Source: Beijerinckiaceae bacterium (GTDB lineage: Bacteria; Pseudomonadota; Alphaproteobacteria; Rhizobiales; Beijerinckiaceae). From it: DNA of 64,000 nucleotides. The first letter of the stretch is position 1; each line of letters opens with the position of its first letter. The notes beneath the pieces are model-generated. The model had not been told where the DNA came from. It worked only from the letters and a program-made list of their open reading frames with translations, and searched no databases. Position numbers and translations under genes: made by a program. The DNA is taken from assembly GCA_019745195.1 (NCBI GenBank), contig JAIETL010000046.1, positions 18,099 to 82,098 of the forward strand, read 5' to 3'. Below are positions 30,008-42,575 of the stretch, in pieces.

Positions 30008-30417
30008 GCGTGGCTGGATTCGACGCGCTTTCGCCGCCACGGCCAGTCGATGACTCCGCCGACATAAAGCGCCCACCAGATCAGCACCGGCTGCAGCGCG
30101 AGCCTCGGCCCGTGATACCACCAGCTTGTCGGAAGCGAAGGAATCACAATGCCTTCCAGCGCATGCTTGATGTTGGCGGGCCAGACGCAGAGCGCATAGA
30201 GCGCGAGCCCGGTGCCGGCGGCGTATCGCACGCGCGGGACCAGAAGTCCGAGCGCGCCCGCCAGCTCGGCGACGCCGGTGAGGATGATGACCTCGCGCGG
30301 CGCAGGAACCCATGACGGCACGATCGGCAGAAAAGCGTCGGGCGCGCGCAGATGCGCGATGCCGGCGGCGAGATAGAACGCCGCCATCAGCCAGCGCATG
30401 ATGGCGCGGCCGTTCAC
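29974..30417 (-). CDS. DoxX family membrane protein
   Basis: A 147-residue protein with four predicted membrane helices (starting MRWLMAAFYLAAGIAHL, then VIILTGVAELAGALGLLVP, TGLALYALCVWPANI and PVLIWWALYVGGVIDWPW), the DoxX/DoxD-like fold. Function of such proteins is mostly unclear; some are quinone-linked redox partners. The GTG at 30417 overlaps the stop of the multicopper-oxidase-like gene (GTGA), arguing for cotranslation; ATG 30399 is the alternative. The last ten residues (VIPGLPRDPS) are encoded inside a dispersed palindrome and are likely a read-through tail, not part of the original fold. Confidence 0.8.
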   Translation of the reverse strand: MNGRAIMRWLMAAFYLAAGIAHLRAPDAFLPIVPSWVPAPREVIILTGVAELAGALGLLVPRVRYAAGTGLALYALCVWPANIKHALEGIVIPSLPTSWWYHGPRLALQPVLIWWALYVGGVIDWPWRRKRVESSHAVIPGLPRDPS

Positions 30418-31865
30418 GTCACCTCGAACCAGGTCCACAGGCCAAGGTCGAAGCGCTCCAGCACCGAGGAGGAGATCAGCCATCTGCCGGGATTGTCGGC
30501 GATGAAGGCGATATGGAGCTTCCGGTTCTCCGGGATCTGCACCGTGTCGAGGAAATAGGGCTCCCAGCCGTCGTCGAGCGGGTGCAGCAGCCGGAACGCG
30601 TGGCCATGGACATGGAGCGGCTGCAGGAAGGCGGTGCGGTTGTCGATGGCGAGCACGATCGGCGTTCCGCGCCTGACGCTGAACAGCGGCTTGCCGAGAT
30701 CGCCGGCCCCGCCATTGAGCCGCCACGGCCGGGCGAGGTCGAGGCCGGCGAAGTCCAGTTTCGCCTCGGATGTCAGCTTCGCGCCGCCCTCGATCACGAT
30801 CTGCGGGCGGCGGGCGTCCTGCAGGCGCACGCCGGCGGGCAAGGCGGGATTGGGTTTCAATGCGACAGGCTCGGTCGCGGGTCGCTTCGCCTCGCCCTCC
30901 GCGACCAACCTTACCAGAGGCACGCCTGCGCCGATCAGCGCGGTGACGCTCGCGACCGCGCCGGGCTCTTCCGGCATGTCGACGACGAGGTCGTAGCGCG
31001 AGCCGGGTGCGAAGGGCAGTTGCGCGCGCACCGGCTCGAAGGTGTCGGTCGGCTGGCCATCCACCGCGATCACATGCGCCTTCACCCCGTCGAAGCGCAG
31101 CCGCATGATCCGGGCATTGCAGGCATTGGCGAGGCGCAGGCGGAGGCGAGAACCCGGCCTGACTGCGATGCGCTGCGGCGGCGGCCCACCATTGACGGTG
31201 AGCCAGCTGCCGAGGCGGCCGGCGGCGGCGTTGGCCTCGCTATGTGGCGCAAAGGGTCGGATCACGTGGTCGTCGCCGAGCAGCCAGTCGCCGACCAGCA
31301 CGGGCAGGTCGAGATCGACCGGCAGCGGGGCGGCCTCCTCGACGATGAGCATGCCGGCGACGCCGCGCCCTGCCGGCTCCGACGAGCCGCCCATGACCAT
31401 GGCGCGATACAGGATGGTTCCGGAATCGGGCGGTGTCAGGTGATAGTCGAAGCTGCCGCCGGGGTTGACGGGCGGCTGGCTGAAGCCGCCGACGCCGTCC
31501 TGCGCCGCTGCGCCGCCGCGCAACCCGTGCCAGTGCAACGCGAGCGGCAGGGCGGTCCTGTTCTCCAGCTTCAGCCGCAACGTTTCGCCCTGCCTGATTC
31601 GAAGGACCGGGCCGGGGCTGACGCCGTTCAGGGTCAGGATTTCGGTCTCTCCGGCTGGTGCGGGCCGCAGGCGGGCCCTGCCGGGAGCGATAACCAGCGG
31701 GCGCGCAGGCGGCTCGGCGGCGAAGCTAAGCGGGGAGGCGGCCGTCTGGGCGGCGGCCTTGCCGGTCAGCGCGCTAGCCGCCGCCGAGCCGAGTCCTGCA
31801 AGAGTCGCGCGGCGGGTCGGGCGGGGGGGCATGGCGGGGCGCTTGTCGATCATGGTCGCAGGCAT
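30414..31865 (-). CDS. multicopper-oxidase-fold protein lacking most copper ligands
   Basis: A 483-residue exported protein: a Tat signal with TRRATLAGLGSAAAS near residues 17-31, then three cupredoxin domains. The first copper motif (HWHG) and most of the third (HVHGHAF) are present, but the second motif reads GTILYRAM where WYHSH would be expected, and the C-terminal motif reads LISSSVLERFDLGLW in place of HCHxxxHxxxG[ML]. The type 1 copper cysteine and several type 3 histidines are therefore missing, so laccase-like oxidation is unlikely. SufI/FtsP is a known non-copper member of this fold, which offers a structural or scaffolding role as an analogy. It is coupled to a downstream DoxX gene. 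No frameshift or stop breaks the gene, so the loss seems old. Confidence 0.85.
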   Translation of the reverse strand: MPATMIDKRPAMPPRPTRRATLAGLGSAAASALTGKAAAQTAASPLSFAAEPPARPLVIAPGRARLRPAPAGETEILTLNGVSPGPVLRIRQGETLRLKLENRTALPLALHWHGLRGGAAAQDGVGGFSQPPVNPGGSFDYHLTPPDSGTILYRAMVMGGSSEPAGRGVAGMLIVEEAAPLPVDLDLPVLVGDWLLGDDHVIRPFAPHSEANAAAGRLGSWLTVNGGPPPQRIAVRPGSRLRLRLANACNARIMRLRFDGVKAHVIAVDGQPTDTFEPVRAQLPFAPGSRYDLVVDMPEEPGAVASVTALIGAGVPLVRLVAEGEAKRPATEPVALKPNPALPAGVRLQDARRPQIVIEGGAKLTSEAKLDFAGLDLARPWRLNGGAGDLGKPLFSVRRGTPIVLAIDNRTAFLQPLHVHGHAFRLLHPLDDGWEPYFLDTVQIPENRKLHIAFIADNPGRWLISSSVLERFDLGLWTWFEVT

Positions 31866-32050
31866 AAGGTCTGCGCCGCGATCTGGCGAGAGATTGCTGG
31901 AGCCGGGCGAGGGCGCGCGCCCAGCCGTTCAGACACCCGCTTTCGCAAATCCGTCGCATTTTTTTGCTGCATGCACCGGCGCAAATGCGTATAGCACCGG
32001 CGCCCTATGATGCAGGCGTCCGCGTTTTGCGGGTGTGGCGCGGCGGGTCG

Positions 32051-32135
32051 GCGGGCGTGGCGGAACTGGTAGACGCACTGGTTTTAGGTACCAGCGGCGA
32101 AAGTCGTGGGGGTTCGAGTCCCTCCGCCCGCACCA
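32051..32135 (+). tRNA. tRNA-Leu (anticodon TAG)
   Basis: An 85-base gene with acceptor GCGGGCG paired to CGCCCGC, anticodon stem CTGGT/ACCAG around loop TTTAGGT (anticodon TAG), a long variable arm as expected for tRNA-Leu, T-loop GGTTCGAGTCC and an encoded CCA at 32133-32135. It stands alone between the multicopper gene and tig. Confidence 0.97.
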
Positions 32136-32274
32136 CAGGCGTGCGATCGCATCACGACTTGGGCGTGATGCGTGAATCGTTCGCCCCAGACCGGAATTTC
32201 GCGAGCGCGGCGGCCGTCACGAGGCGTCGTGCTTTGGACATTTGAAGACGAGACCTTTTGGCGGATCGAAAACG

Positions 32275-33711
32275 ATGAACGTGACCGAAACCCTCTCGCA
32301 GGGCCTCAAGCGCGAATTCCAGGTGGTGCTGAACGCCGCCGACCTGAAGACCCGTCTCGATGACGGCCTCCAGGGCCTGCAGGGCAAGGCGAAGATCAAC
32401 GGTTTCCGCCCCGGCAAGGTGCCGGTCGCGCATCTGCGCCGTCTCTATGGCCGCTCGGTCATGGCCGACGTGCTGCAGAACGCGGTCAACGAGGCCAACC
32501 AGAAGATCGTCACCGACAACGGTCTCAAGCTCGCCTTCGAGCCGCAGATCAAGTTCCCTGAGAACAAGGACGAGATCGAGGCCGCGATGGAGGCCAAAGG
32601 CGATCTCGCCTTCACCGTCGCGCTCGAAGTGCTGCCCAAGATCGAACTCGCCGATCTGTCGGACGTCTCGCTCGTCAAGCCGGTCGCCGAGGTGCCCGAC
32701 GCCGATGTCGACGCCGCGCTGGAGCGTATGGCCAGCCAGAATCGCAGCTTCTCCAGCAAGGGCGAGAAGGCCAAGGCGGAAACAGGCGACCGCCTGATGA
32801 TCTCCTTCGTCGGCACGCTCGACGGCGAGCCCTTCGACGGCGGCACGGGCGAGGGCATCCCGCTCGATCTCGGCGCGGGCCAGTTCATCCCCGGCTTCGA
32901 GGAGCAGCTCGAAGGCGCCAAGGCCGGCGACACCCGCACCGTCAAGGTGACGTTCCCGGAAAATTATGCGGCGGCGAACCTCGCCGGCAAGCCGGCCCAG
33001 TTCGAGGTCACCGTCACCGAGGTGCAGGCGCCCGAGCCGGTCAAGATCGACGACGAACTCGCCAAGGCCTTCGGCATGGAGTCGCTCGATTCGCTGAAAG
33101 GAGCGATCCGCGAGCAGATCGGCCGCGACTTCGGCGCGCAGTCGCGCCGCAAGCTCAAGAAGAGCCTGCTCGACGCGCTCGACGCCAAATACACCTTCGA
33201 ACTGCCGCCGACGCTGGTCGAGCAGGAGTTCGGCTCGGTCTGGAGCCAGGTCGAGGTCGACATGAAGGAAGCCAAGAAGAGCTTCGAGGACGAGAACACG
33301 ACCGAGGAGGCCGCCAAGGCGGAATACCGCAAGATCGCCGAGCGCCGCGTGCGTCTTGGTCTCGTCCTGGCCGAGATCGGCGAGCAGGCGAAGGTCCAGA
33401 TCTCCGACGACGAAGTGACGCAGGCGCTGGTCGAGCGCGCCCGCCAGTTCCCCGGCCAGGAGAAGCAGGTCTGGGAGTTCTATCGCAAGAACCCGCAGGC
33501 TTTGGCCGAAATCCGCGCGCCGATCTTTGAGGAGAAGGTCGTCGATCATCTGCTCGAGCAGGTGAAGGTCGCCGACGAGAACGTGAGCCGCGAGGCGCTC
33601 TACGCCGACGAGGACAGCGACGAGGCCGCCGCCGAGGCGAAGCCGAAGAAGGCTGCCGCCAAAAAGGCCAAGAAGGCGGACGCCGCCGCTGCCGACGACG
33701 CCAGCGCCTGA
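32275..33711 (+). CDS. tig: trigger factor
   Basis: Trigger factor is the ribosome-bound chaperone with peptidyl-prolyl isomerase activity that meets nascent chains. From ATG 32275 ([15 protein letters not shown]) it has 478 residues. The ribosome-binding signature GFRPGKVP is at 43-50, the FKBP-type domain lies at about 160-245 ([17 protein letters not shown]), and a long helical C-terminal chaperone domain follows. The end is an Ala/Lys/Asp-rich low-complexity tail common in this order. The frame is open 11 codons upstream, but the conserved N-terminus begins at the chosen ATG. It leads the tig-clpP-clpX-lon block. Confidence 0.97.
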   Translation: MNVTETLSQGLKREFQVVLNAADLKTRLDDGLQGLQGKAKINGFRPGKVPVAHLRRLYGRSVMADVLQNAVNEANQKIVTDNGLKLAFEPQIKFPENKDEIEAAMEAKGDLAFTVALEVLPKIELADLSDVSLVKPVAEVPDADVDAALERMASQNRSFSSKGEKAKAETGDRLMISFVGTLDGEPFDGGTGEGIPLDLGAGQFIPGFEEQLEGAKAGDTRTVKVTFPENYAAANLAGKPAQFEVTVTEVQAPEPVKIDDELAKAFGMESLDSLKGAIREQIGRDFGAQSRRKLKKSLLDALDAKYTFELPPTLVEQEFGSVWSQVEVDMKEAKKSFEDENTTEEAAKAEYRKIAERRVRLGLVLAEIGEQAKVQISDDEVTQALVERARQFPGQEKQVWEFYRKNPQALAEIRAPIFEEKVVDHLLEQVKVADENVSREALYADEDSDEAAAEAKPKKAAAKKAKKADAAAADDASA

Positions 33712-33741
33712 ACGGCGCGGCAACCTTAACCCGAACAATCG

Positions 33742-33778
33742 CGCCGCCGGCTTTCGGGCCCGGCGGCGTTTCCCTTTT
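33742..33778 (+). terminator. rho-independent terminator of tig
   Basis: Stem CGCCGCCGG (33742-33750) and CCGGCGGCG (33760-33768) with a nine-base loop, followed by TTTCCCTTTT. It lies 30 bases after the tig stop and separates tig from clpP transcriptionally. Confidence 0.8.
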
Positions 33779-33886
33779 CAGCGGGCTCCGCCGTGCTTAT
33801 GTGGATGATCTCCACAAGACCGCCTGATTCTCACCCGCTCTCTCTCGCGTCGCGTTTCCGACGCCGCCACCCCAGGGACATCCTCC

Positions 33887-34522
33887 ATGCTTCGCGATCC
33901 GATCGAGACCTACAACAATCTCGTCCCGATGGTGGTCGAGCAGTCGAGCAGGGGCGAGCGCGCCTTCGACATCTATTCGCGCCTGCTGCGCGAGCGCATC
34001 ATCTTCCTGACCGGCCCGGTCGAGGACTACTCCGCCTCGCTGATCGTGGCGCAGCTCCTGTTCCTCGAGGCCGAAAACCCGAAGAAGGAGATTTCCTTCT
34101 ACATCAACTCGCCCGGCGGCGTCGTGACCTCGGGCATGTCGATCTACGACACGATGCAGTTCATCCGCTGCCCGGTGACGACGCTCTGCGTCGGCCAGGC
34201 CGCCTCGATGGGCTCGCTGCTGCTGACCGCCGGCGCCAAGGACATGCGCTTCGCGCTGCCCAACGCCCGCATCATGGTCCACCAGCCCTCTGGCGGCTTC
34301 CAGGGCCAGGTCACCGACATCCTGATCCATGCCCGCGAGGTCGAGAGCCTGAAGCGCCGGCTGAACGAGATCTATGTTAAGCACACCGGCCGCAGCTATG
34401 AGGATATCGAGGCGGCTCTGGAGCGCGACAACTTCATGACCGCCGAGGCGGCGCGCGACTTCGGCCTGATCGACAAGGTCATCGACAAGCGGCCCGAGGA
34501 TGCGGTTCCCGGAGCGGCCTGA
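33887..34522 (+). CDS. clpP: ATP-dependent Clp protease proteolytic subunit
   Basis: ClpP forms the two-ring serine protease chamber that works with ClpX or ClpA. The 211-residue protein has the full catalytic triad at canonical spacing: Ser107 in [11 protein letters not shown], His132 in IMVHQPSGG and Asp181 in [11 protein letters not shown]. The N-terminal [25 protein letters not shown] includes the short propeptide and axial loop. Start ATG 33887 follows AGGGACATCCTCC. clpX lies 284 bases downstream and is probably transcribed partly from its own promoter; a 7-bp hairpin (CCCCATG/CATGGGG at 34608-34625) sits in that gap. Confidence 0.98.
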   Translation: MLRDPIETYNNLVPMVVEQSSRGERAFDIYSRLLRERIIFLTGPVEDYSASLIVAQLLFLEAENPKKEISFYINSPGGVVTSGMSIYDTMQFIRCPVTTLCVGQAASMGSLLLTAGAKDMRFALPNARIMVHQPSGGFQGQVTDILIHAREVESLKRRLNEIYVKHTGRSYEDIEAALERDNFMTAEAARDFGLIDKVIDKRPEDAVPGAA

Positions 34523-34806
34523 GGCGGCCGTCGCGCCTGCGACGTCACCACCCGTTGCCTGTGGGTTGGCGTAGGCTTCCGGAAGGGCCATATTGCATGA
34601 CATCCGGCCCCATGTTTGCATGGGGAATCGAGCGAGCGCAGCGACGCCGCCATCAAGTCCGGTTTTGGGTCAGCCTTGCGGTTCGGATGTGCCGGATCGA
34701 CGCGTTAACCGAATGATCGCGATCTCGGCGGCTATTATGACGGAGAGACGACGGTTGCATCCGCCAAGGCTGATGTGGACTCCGGCTCCGGGAATGGAGA
34801 TGGACG

Positions 34807-36075
<1,269 letters not shown>

Positions 36076-36104
36076 GACGCGCTCCCTGACCGACGTTTGC
36101 AGAA

Positions 36105-36128
36105 CGCGCGCCGATTGGCGCGCGTTTT
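36105..36128 (+). terminator. rho-independent terminator of clpX
   Basis: Stem CGCGCGCC (36105-36112) and GGCGCGCG (36117-36124), a GATT loop, and TTTT at 36125-36128. Found 29 bases after the clpX stop; it isolates lon as a separate unit. Confidence 0.85.
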
Positions 36129-36202
36129 GCGTTCATCGGACGATGGTGGGACGATGATCGAGGCTGCGACGACACGGCTTGGGGATGCGCTGTGCCGGCT
36201 CG

Positions 36203-36231
36203 CTTGAAAGCGCGGCGTTAAGTCTCCACTT
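36203..36231 (+). promoter_or_regulatory. candidate heat-shock (RpoH) promoter of lon
   Basis: CTTGAAA at 36203-36209, a 14-base spacer, then CTCCACTT, close to the RpoH pattern CTTGAAA-N11-16-CCCCATNT. It lies about 145 bases upstream of the lon start, and lon is a classical heat-shock gene. This is pattern matching only. Confidence 0.45.
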
Positions 36232-36373
36232 TATCTGCACCTGCGAGAATCGCATGCCTGTCGAGGGTGCGATGCGCGGGGGCGGGCGGGGCGATGGTCG
36301 CCCCGGGACGCATACGTCGGAATGCTTGCGCCCATTGCGGGGAGGCGTCCGGCGCAACCACAAAGGACGCATC

Positions 36374-38800
<2,427 letters not shown>

Positions 38801-38823
38801 GGCCGAGGCGTTTTAACGACATG

Positions 38824-38860
38824 AGCCGCCGATGCGAAAGCGTTGGCGGCTTTTCGTTTT
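38824..38860 (+). terminator. rho-independent terminator of lon
   Basis: Stem AGCCGCCGATGC (38824-38835) and GCGTTGGCGGCT (38840-38851), 12 pairs with two G-T wobbles and a GAAA tetraloop, followed by TTTTCGTTTT. Located 23 bases after the lon stop. Confidence 0.9.
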
Positions 38861-38920
38861 GCTGCACCGGAGATCGGGATCGCCTGCGGCCTGCCGAGCC
38901 GTAGCCCGCAGGGCGAAGGC

Positions 38921-38996
38921 TGGTGGGCGGTGACGGGCTCGAACCGCCGACCCTCTCCGTGTAAAGGAGACGCTCTACCAACTGAGCTAACCGCCC
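38921..38996 (-). tRNA. tRNA-Val (anticodon TAC)
   Basis: Read on the reverse strand: acceptor GGGCGGT pairs with ACCGCCC, D-stem GCTC/GAGC, anticodon stem TCTCC/GGAGA around TTTACAC (anticodon TAC), T-loop GGTTCGAGCCC, and an encoded CCA (TGG at 38921-38923 on the plus strand). 76 bases. Confidence 0.97.
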
Positions 38997-39128
38997 CGCC
39001 AGTCGTTGCCTATCAAATGCCGGCGCGCGAGGCCAGTCCGGTTTCGCATGGACCCGGACCGTGTCGTGTCCCGGCGTGGCTGTCCCGGCAAAAACGTGCC
39101 GGCGCGTCGATTTGCCGGCGCTGCGCGC

Positions 39129-39156
39129 TTGACACTTACCGTGCAGCGCCATAATC
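39129..39156 (+). promoter_or_regulatory. housekeeping promoter of tRNA-Asp
   Basis: TTGACA at 39129-39134 and CATAAT/ATAATC at 39150-39156, spacing 15-16, ending 38 bases before the tRNA-Asp gene. A good match to the RpoD consensus in an otherwise G+C-rich stretch. Confidence 0.65.
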
Positions 39157-39193
39157 CGAACCCCGCTGGGGGCCGAGGCCTTCACTGCCCTGC

Positions 39194-39270
39194 GCGGGCG
39201 TAGCTCAGTTGGTTAGAGTGCCGGCCTGTCACGCCGGAGGTCGCGGGTTCGAGCCCCGTCGCCCGCGCCA
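39194..39270 (+). tRNA. tRNA-Asp (anticodon GTC)
   Basis: Acceptor GCGGGCG pairs with CGCCCGC, D-arm GCTCAGTTGGTTAGAGT, anticodon stem CCGGC/GCCGG around CTGTCAC (anticodon GTC), T-loop GGTTCGAGCCC, discriminator G and encoded CCA at 39268-39270. The following 259 bases up to dhaK hold nothing I can identify. Confidence 0.97.
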
Positions 39271-39529
39271 TTTCAATCAAAAACTTAGCCAAGTTGGCGG
39301 GCCTTCGGTTGCACTTTTCCGAACCCCTCGGTTACGCTTTTCGATCCGATTTGTTCTTTCCGAGCTTCGCTTGGCCCTCCCGGCGGCTGGCGTCGATGGC
39401 GCGGACTGCAGCGATCAGAGGCTACACCGCGACGTGGGTCACGACGCGCGGGCAGCCGAAGCGCTCATACCCACGGTCAAGCGATCCTGAGCCGGATCGC
39501 AGCAAAAGCTGACATCGAGACAAGGCATT

Positions 39530-40513
39530 CTACCAGCGCAGCGCCGCCGTGTGGACGGGCGCATCCCAGAGACGGTGCAGTTCGTCGTCCAGCGCCGTCA
39601 CCGTCAGCGAACAGCCAGCCATGTCGAGCGAGGTGACATAGGAGCCGACCAGTCCGCGCGCGACGCTCAGGCCGCGCCCGGCCATGATGCGCCTGGCGGC
39701 GTTGGCCATCACATAAAGCTCCATCGCCGGCGTGCCGCCGAAGCCGTTGACCAGAAGCAGGCAAGGCGCTCCGCGTTTCAGGTCGAGATCGTCCAGGATC
39801 GCGCCCATCATCTCCTCGGCGATCGCGTCGGCGCTGGCGAGCTTGACACGGCGGCGTCCGGGTTCGCCATGGATGCCCACGCCCATCTCCATCTCGTCCT
39901 CGGCCAGTTCGAAGGTCGGCGTCCCGGCGGCGGGCACGGTGCAGGAGGTCAGCGCGACGCCCATCGAGCGGGTGCGCCGGTTGACCTCGTCGCCGAGCGC
40001 CTTCAGCGCCGCGAGATCGCGGCCCTGTTCTGCCGCTGCGCCAACCATCTTTTCGACGATCATCGTGCCGGCGACGCCGCGACGCCCGGTCGACCAGGTC
40101 GATTTCGGCACGGCTACGTCGTCATCGGTGACGACCGTCGCGACCGGGGCATCCGCCATTTCGGCGGCCATCTCGAAATTCATCACGTCGCCTTCGTAGT
40201 TCTTGACGATGAAGAGCACGCCGGCGCCGGTATCGACCGCCTGCACCGCCGCCAGCATCTGGTCGGGAGTTGGCGAGGTGAAGACCTGGCCGGGGCATGC
40301 CGCGTCGAGCATGCCCGCGCCGACGAAGCCGGCATGGAGCGGCTCATGGCCGGAGCCGCCGCCCGAGACCAACGCCACCTTGCCCGGCTTCAACGCCTTG
40401 CGCCGGACGAATTTCGCGTCCTCGCCGAGGGCGAGGATGTCGCCATGGACGGCGGCAAGCCCATTCAGGCTTTCCGACAGCATCGTATCGGCAGCATTGA
40501 TCAGCTTCTTCAT
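39530..40513 (-). CDS. dhaK: dihydroxyacetone kinase, substrate-binding subunit DhaK
   Basis: DhaK binds dihydroxyacetone covalently as a hemiaminal to a histidine and presents it for phosphorylation. The 327-residue protein has the GGGSGHEPLHAGFVG loop (about 51-65), Asp109 in NYEGDVMNF (same number as the E. coli catalytic Asp) and His215 in GVGIHGEPG (E. coli His218), so all key residues are intact. It is the final gene of a 12-gene operon and starts within the stop of the upstream HTH gene (ATGA overlap). Related kinases use erythrulose or other small ketoses, so the true substrate may not be dihydroxyacetone. Confidence 0.95.
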   Translation of the reverse strand: MKKLINAADTMLSESLNGLAAVHGDILALGEDAKFVRRKALKPGKVALVSGGGSGHEPLHAGFVGAGMLDAACPGQVFTSPTPDQMLAAVQAVDTGAGVLFIVKNYEGDVMNFEMAAEMADAPVATVVTDDDVAVPKSTWSTGRRGVAGTMIVEKMVGAAAEQGRDLAALKALGDEVNRRTRSMGVALTSCTVPAAGTPTFELAEDEMEMGVGIHGEPGRRRVKLASADAIAEEMMGAILDDLDLKRGAPCLLLVNGFGGTPAMELYVMANAARRIMAGRGLSVARGLVGSYVTSLDMAGCSLTVTALDDELHRLWDAPVHTAALRW

Positions 40514-40968
40514 CGGCTTCCTCCCGGCATCCCATCGTCGTCGTCATCGGCCGCGCCCGGAAGCAGCGCGGCGAGCCCGCGCGCGACGTCGATGACGATC
40601 CGCTCGGCCCGCGCGTTCATCTCGGGCGTGCCGAAATCCGGCAACTCGACCACCAGCCGCCGCATCGGCCGGGCCGTCTCGACGACTTCGAGCCGGCCCG
40701 GATGAGCGGCGCGATAGGCGCAGAGGAAGGCCTCGCGCTCCGGCGGCGCGAAATGGCAGAGGTGGAAGATCGTCTCCAGATGCTGCACCGGCACGGGCGT
40801 GGCATAGGAAGGGCTGATGATCTGGGAGATGAAACTGCGGTTCTTGCCGAGCGCCGCCGCCAGTCTCTGGCGTGTGCCCGACGGGCGGTTTTCGATGACG
40901 GCGCGCAGGATCGCCTTGTACTCGGCGAGCGGGGAGGGCTCGGGCGCGACGGCTTCTGGGCTGGTCAT
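40510..40968 (-). CDS. HTH transcriptional regulator embedded in the dha operon
   Basis: A 152-residue protein with a helix-turn-helix of the Cro/XRE kind near residues 28-55 (RQRLAAALGKNRSFISQII), followed by a conserved segment ETIFHLCHFAPPEREAFL and a C-terminal half without a recognised domain, ending in a run of Asp residues. It overlaps enzyme I upstream and dhaK downstream by four bases each, so it is made together with the kinase and is the obvious candidate for local control of the operon. It is unrelated to the large DhaR activator of E. coli. DNA target and effector are unknown. Confidence 0.8.
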   Translation of the reverse strand: MTSPEAVAPEPSPLAEYKAILRAVIENRPSGTRQRLAAALGKNRSFISQIISPSYATPVPVQHLETIFHLCHFAPPEREAFLCAYRAAHPGRLEVVETARPMRRLVVELPDFGTPEMNARAERIVIDVARGLAALLPGAADDDDDGMPGGSR

Positions 40969-42572
40969 GCGGCTGGCCCCGGCGCGGCGAGTTCGACCTC
41001 GCGGATCGCGGCCTTCGTCACGGCCAGCAGGCCGGGCGAGACCGACAGCGTGCGCAATCCCGCGCGCAACAAGGCGGCGATCAGGCGTGGGTCGCCGCCA
41101 GCGTCGCCGCAGAGGCTGACCTCGCGGCCGCTCGCCGCGCCATGCGCGGCGACACGGGCAATCATGGCGAGCACGCCGGGATGCAGGACATCGGCATAGG
41201 GCGCGACCTCGGAGCCGTCGCGGGAGGCGGCCGTGGCATATTGGGTCAGGTCGTTCGAGCCGATCGAGAAAAAGGCCGCATCGAACGCATCGACCGCCAT
41301 GGCGGCGGCTGGCACCTCGACCATGATGCCGAGCGCGGGCAGGGCGCAGGCTCCGCCTTCGGTCAAGAGTTCTCCCACCACATCCTCGAGCAGCGCCCGC
41401 GTCTGTTCCAGCTCATGCGGCGCTGTCACCATCGGGAGCATGATCTTGAGCGGGCCAAGCGCCGCGGCGCGCGCCAGCGCCCGGAGCTGAATGCGAAACA
41501 CGTCCGGGTGGCGCAGGGACAGCCTGATTCCGCGCAGACCAAGGAAGGGGTTGCTCTCGCCGGCGATCGTGTAGCCCGGGATCGGCTTGTCGCCGCCAGC
41601 GTCGAGCGTGCGGATCGTCACAGGGCGGCCGGCGGCCCAGCCCAGCAACTGCGCATAAAGCTCGTACTGGAGCGCTTCATCACGCAGCGCCTGCTCGACC
41701 AAAAATTCGGTCCGGGTCAGGCCGATCCCGTCGCAGGCCGCGACCGGGAACCCCGCGACATCGGCCATGCCGGCGACATTGATCATCACCGCGACCGGCG
41801 TGCCGTCGCGGGTCAGGGCCGGCTCGCCCATCCGGGCCTCGGCCCTGGCCCGCGCCGCGCCGAGTGCGCCTGCCTGCGACCGCGCTTTTGCAACGCTGTC
41901 TGGCGACGGCCCGGTCACAACAGTTCCCGCCGCACCGTCCACGACAATAACGCCGAACACGCTCCGCCAGTCGGGCCCGATGCCGACCACCATCGGCACG
42001 CCTCGGCCGCGCGCCAGCATCGCGACATGGCTGGACGGGCTGCCCGCGCCCAGCACGATGCCGCCGCCCTGCGACCAGTCGATGCCAAGAAAGGCCGATG
42101 GCGAGAGGTCCTCCCCGACGATGACGGAGCCGGTTTTCGCCTGCGTCAATTCGGGCAGCCCGAGGATGTGACGCAGCACCCGGTCGCGTATATCGGCGAG
42201 ATCGGCCGAGCGGGCCCGGAAATACGGATCGTCGGAATTCTCATATCCGCCGATCTCCTCGGCCATGGCCTGCCGCCACGCCGTCTCAGCCGGCTCCCCG
42301 CGTTCGATCGCGGCGTAGGCGCTTTCGGTCAGGGCGTCGTCATCGAGCAGCGCTATCTGGAAACCGACGATGTCGGCGGCCTCGCCCTCGAGGCTTCCCG
42401 CCAGAGCGGTGACGGCTTCCAGCGCGGCGGCCACGGCGTCCGCCAGGGTTTGCCTCTCGCTCGCGACTGGACCCTTCGCTCGCGTCGCCTCGCCGATCGC
42501 GCGAAAGATCGCGGCAGGCCCGAAGGCCAGGCCGGGCGAGGCGGGCAGGCCGGACAGGCGTCGTTCCACCAC
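40965..42572 (-). CDS. phosphoenolpyruvate-protein phosphotransferase (enzyme I), dha-dedicated
   Basis: Enzyme I takes phosphate from PEP and passes it to HPr. The 535-residue protein (GTG start at 42572) has the HPr-binding N-domain, the active His182 in GSPSSHVAMLARGRGVP, the PEP-binding arginines in GLTRTEFLV and GIRLSLRHPDVFRIQLRA, and the C-terminal Cys in LCGDAGGDP. It has no N-terminal GAF domain, so it is not the PtsP of the nitrogen PTS. It starts three bases after the HPr gene and overlaps the HTH gene by four. Its place between HPr and the DhaK gene indicates a private phosphate source for DhaM. Confidence 0.93.
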   Translation of the reverse strand: MVERRLSGLPASPGLAFGPAAIFRAIGEATRAKGPVASERQTLADAVAAALEAVTALAGSLEGEAADIVGFQIALLDDDALTESAYAAIERGEPAETAWRQAMAEEIGGYENSDDPYFRARSADLADIRDRVLRHILGLPELTQAKTGSVIVGEDLSPSAFLGIDWSQGGGIVLGAGSPSSHVAMLARGRGVPMVVGIGPDWRSVFGVIVVDGAAGTVVTGPSPDSVAKARSQAGALGAARARAEARMGEPALTRDGTPVAVMINVAGMADVAGFPVAACDGIGLTRTEFLVEQALRDEALQYELYAQLLGWAAGRPVTIRTLDAGGDKPIPGYTIAGESNPFLGLRGIRLSLRHPDVFRIQLRALARAAALGPLKIMLPMVTAPHELEQTRALLEDVVGELLTEGGACALPALGIMVEVPAAAMAVDAFDAAFFSIGSNDLTQYATAASRDGSEVAPYADVLHPGVLAMIARVAAHGAASGREVSLCGDAGGDPRLIAALLRAGLRTLSVSPGLLAVTKAAIREVELAAPGPAA

Positions 42573-42575
42573 GCC

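Noticed and set aside
39209..39490. 93-codon frame starting inside tRNA-Asp
   Set aside because: Begins in the anticodon arm of the tRNA and has no ribosome-binding site or recognisable content.
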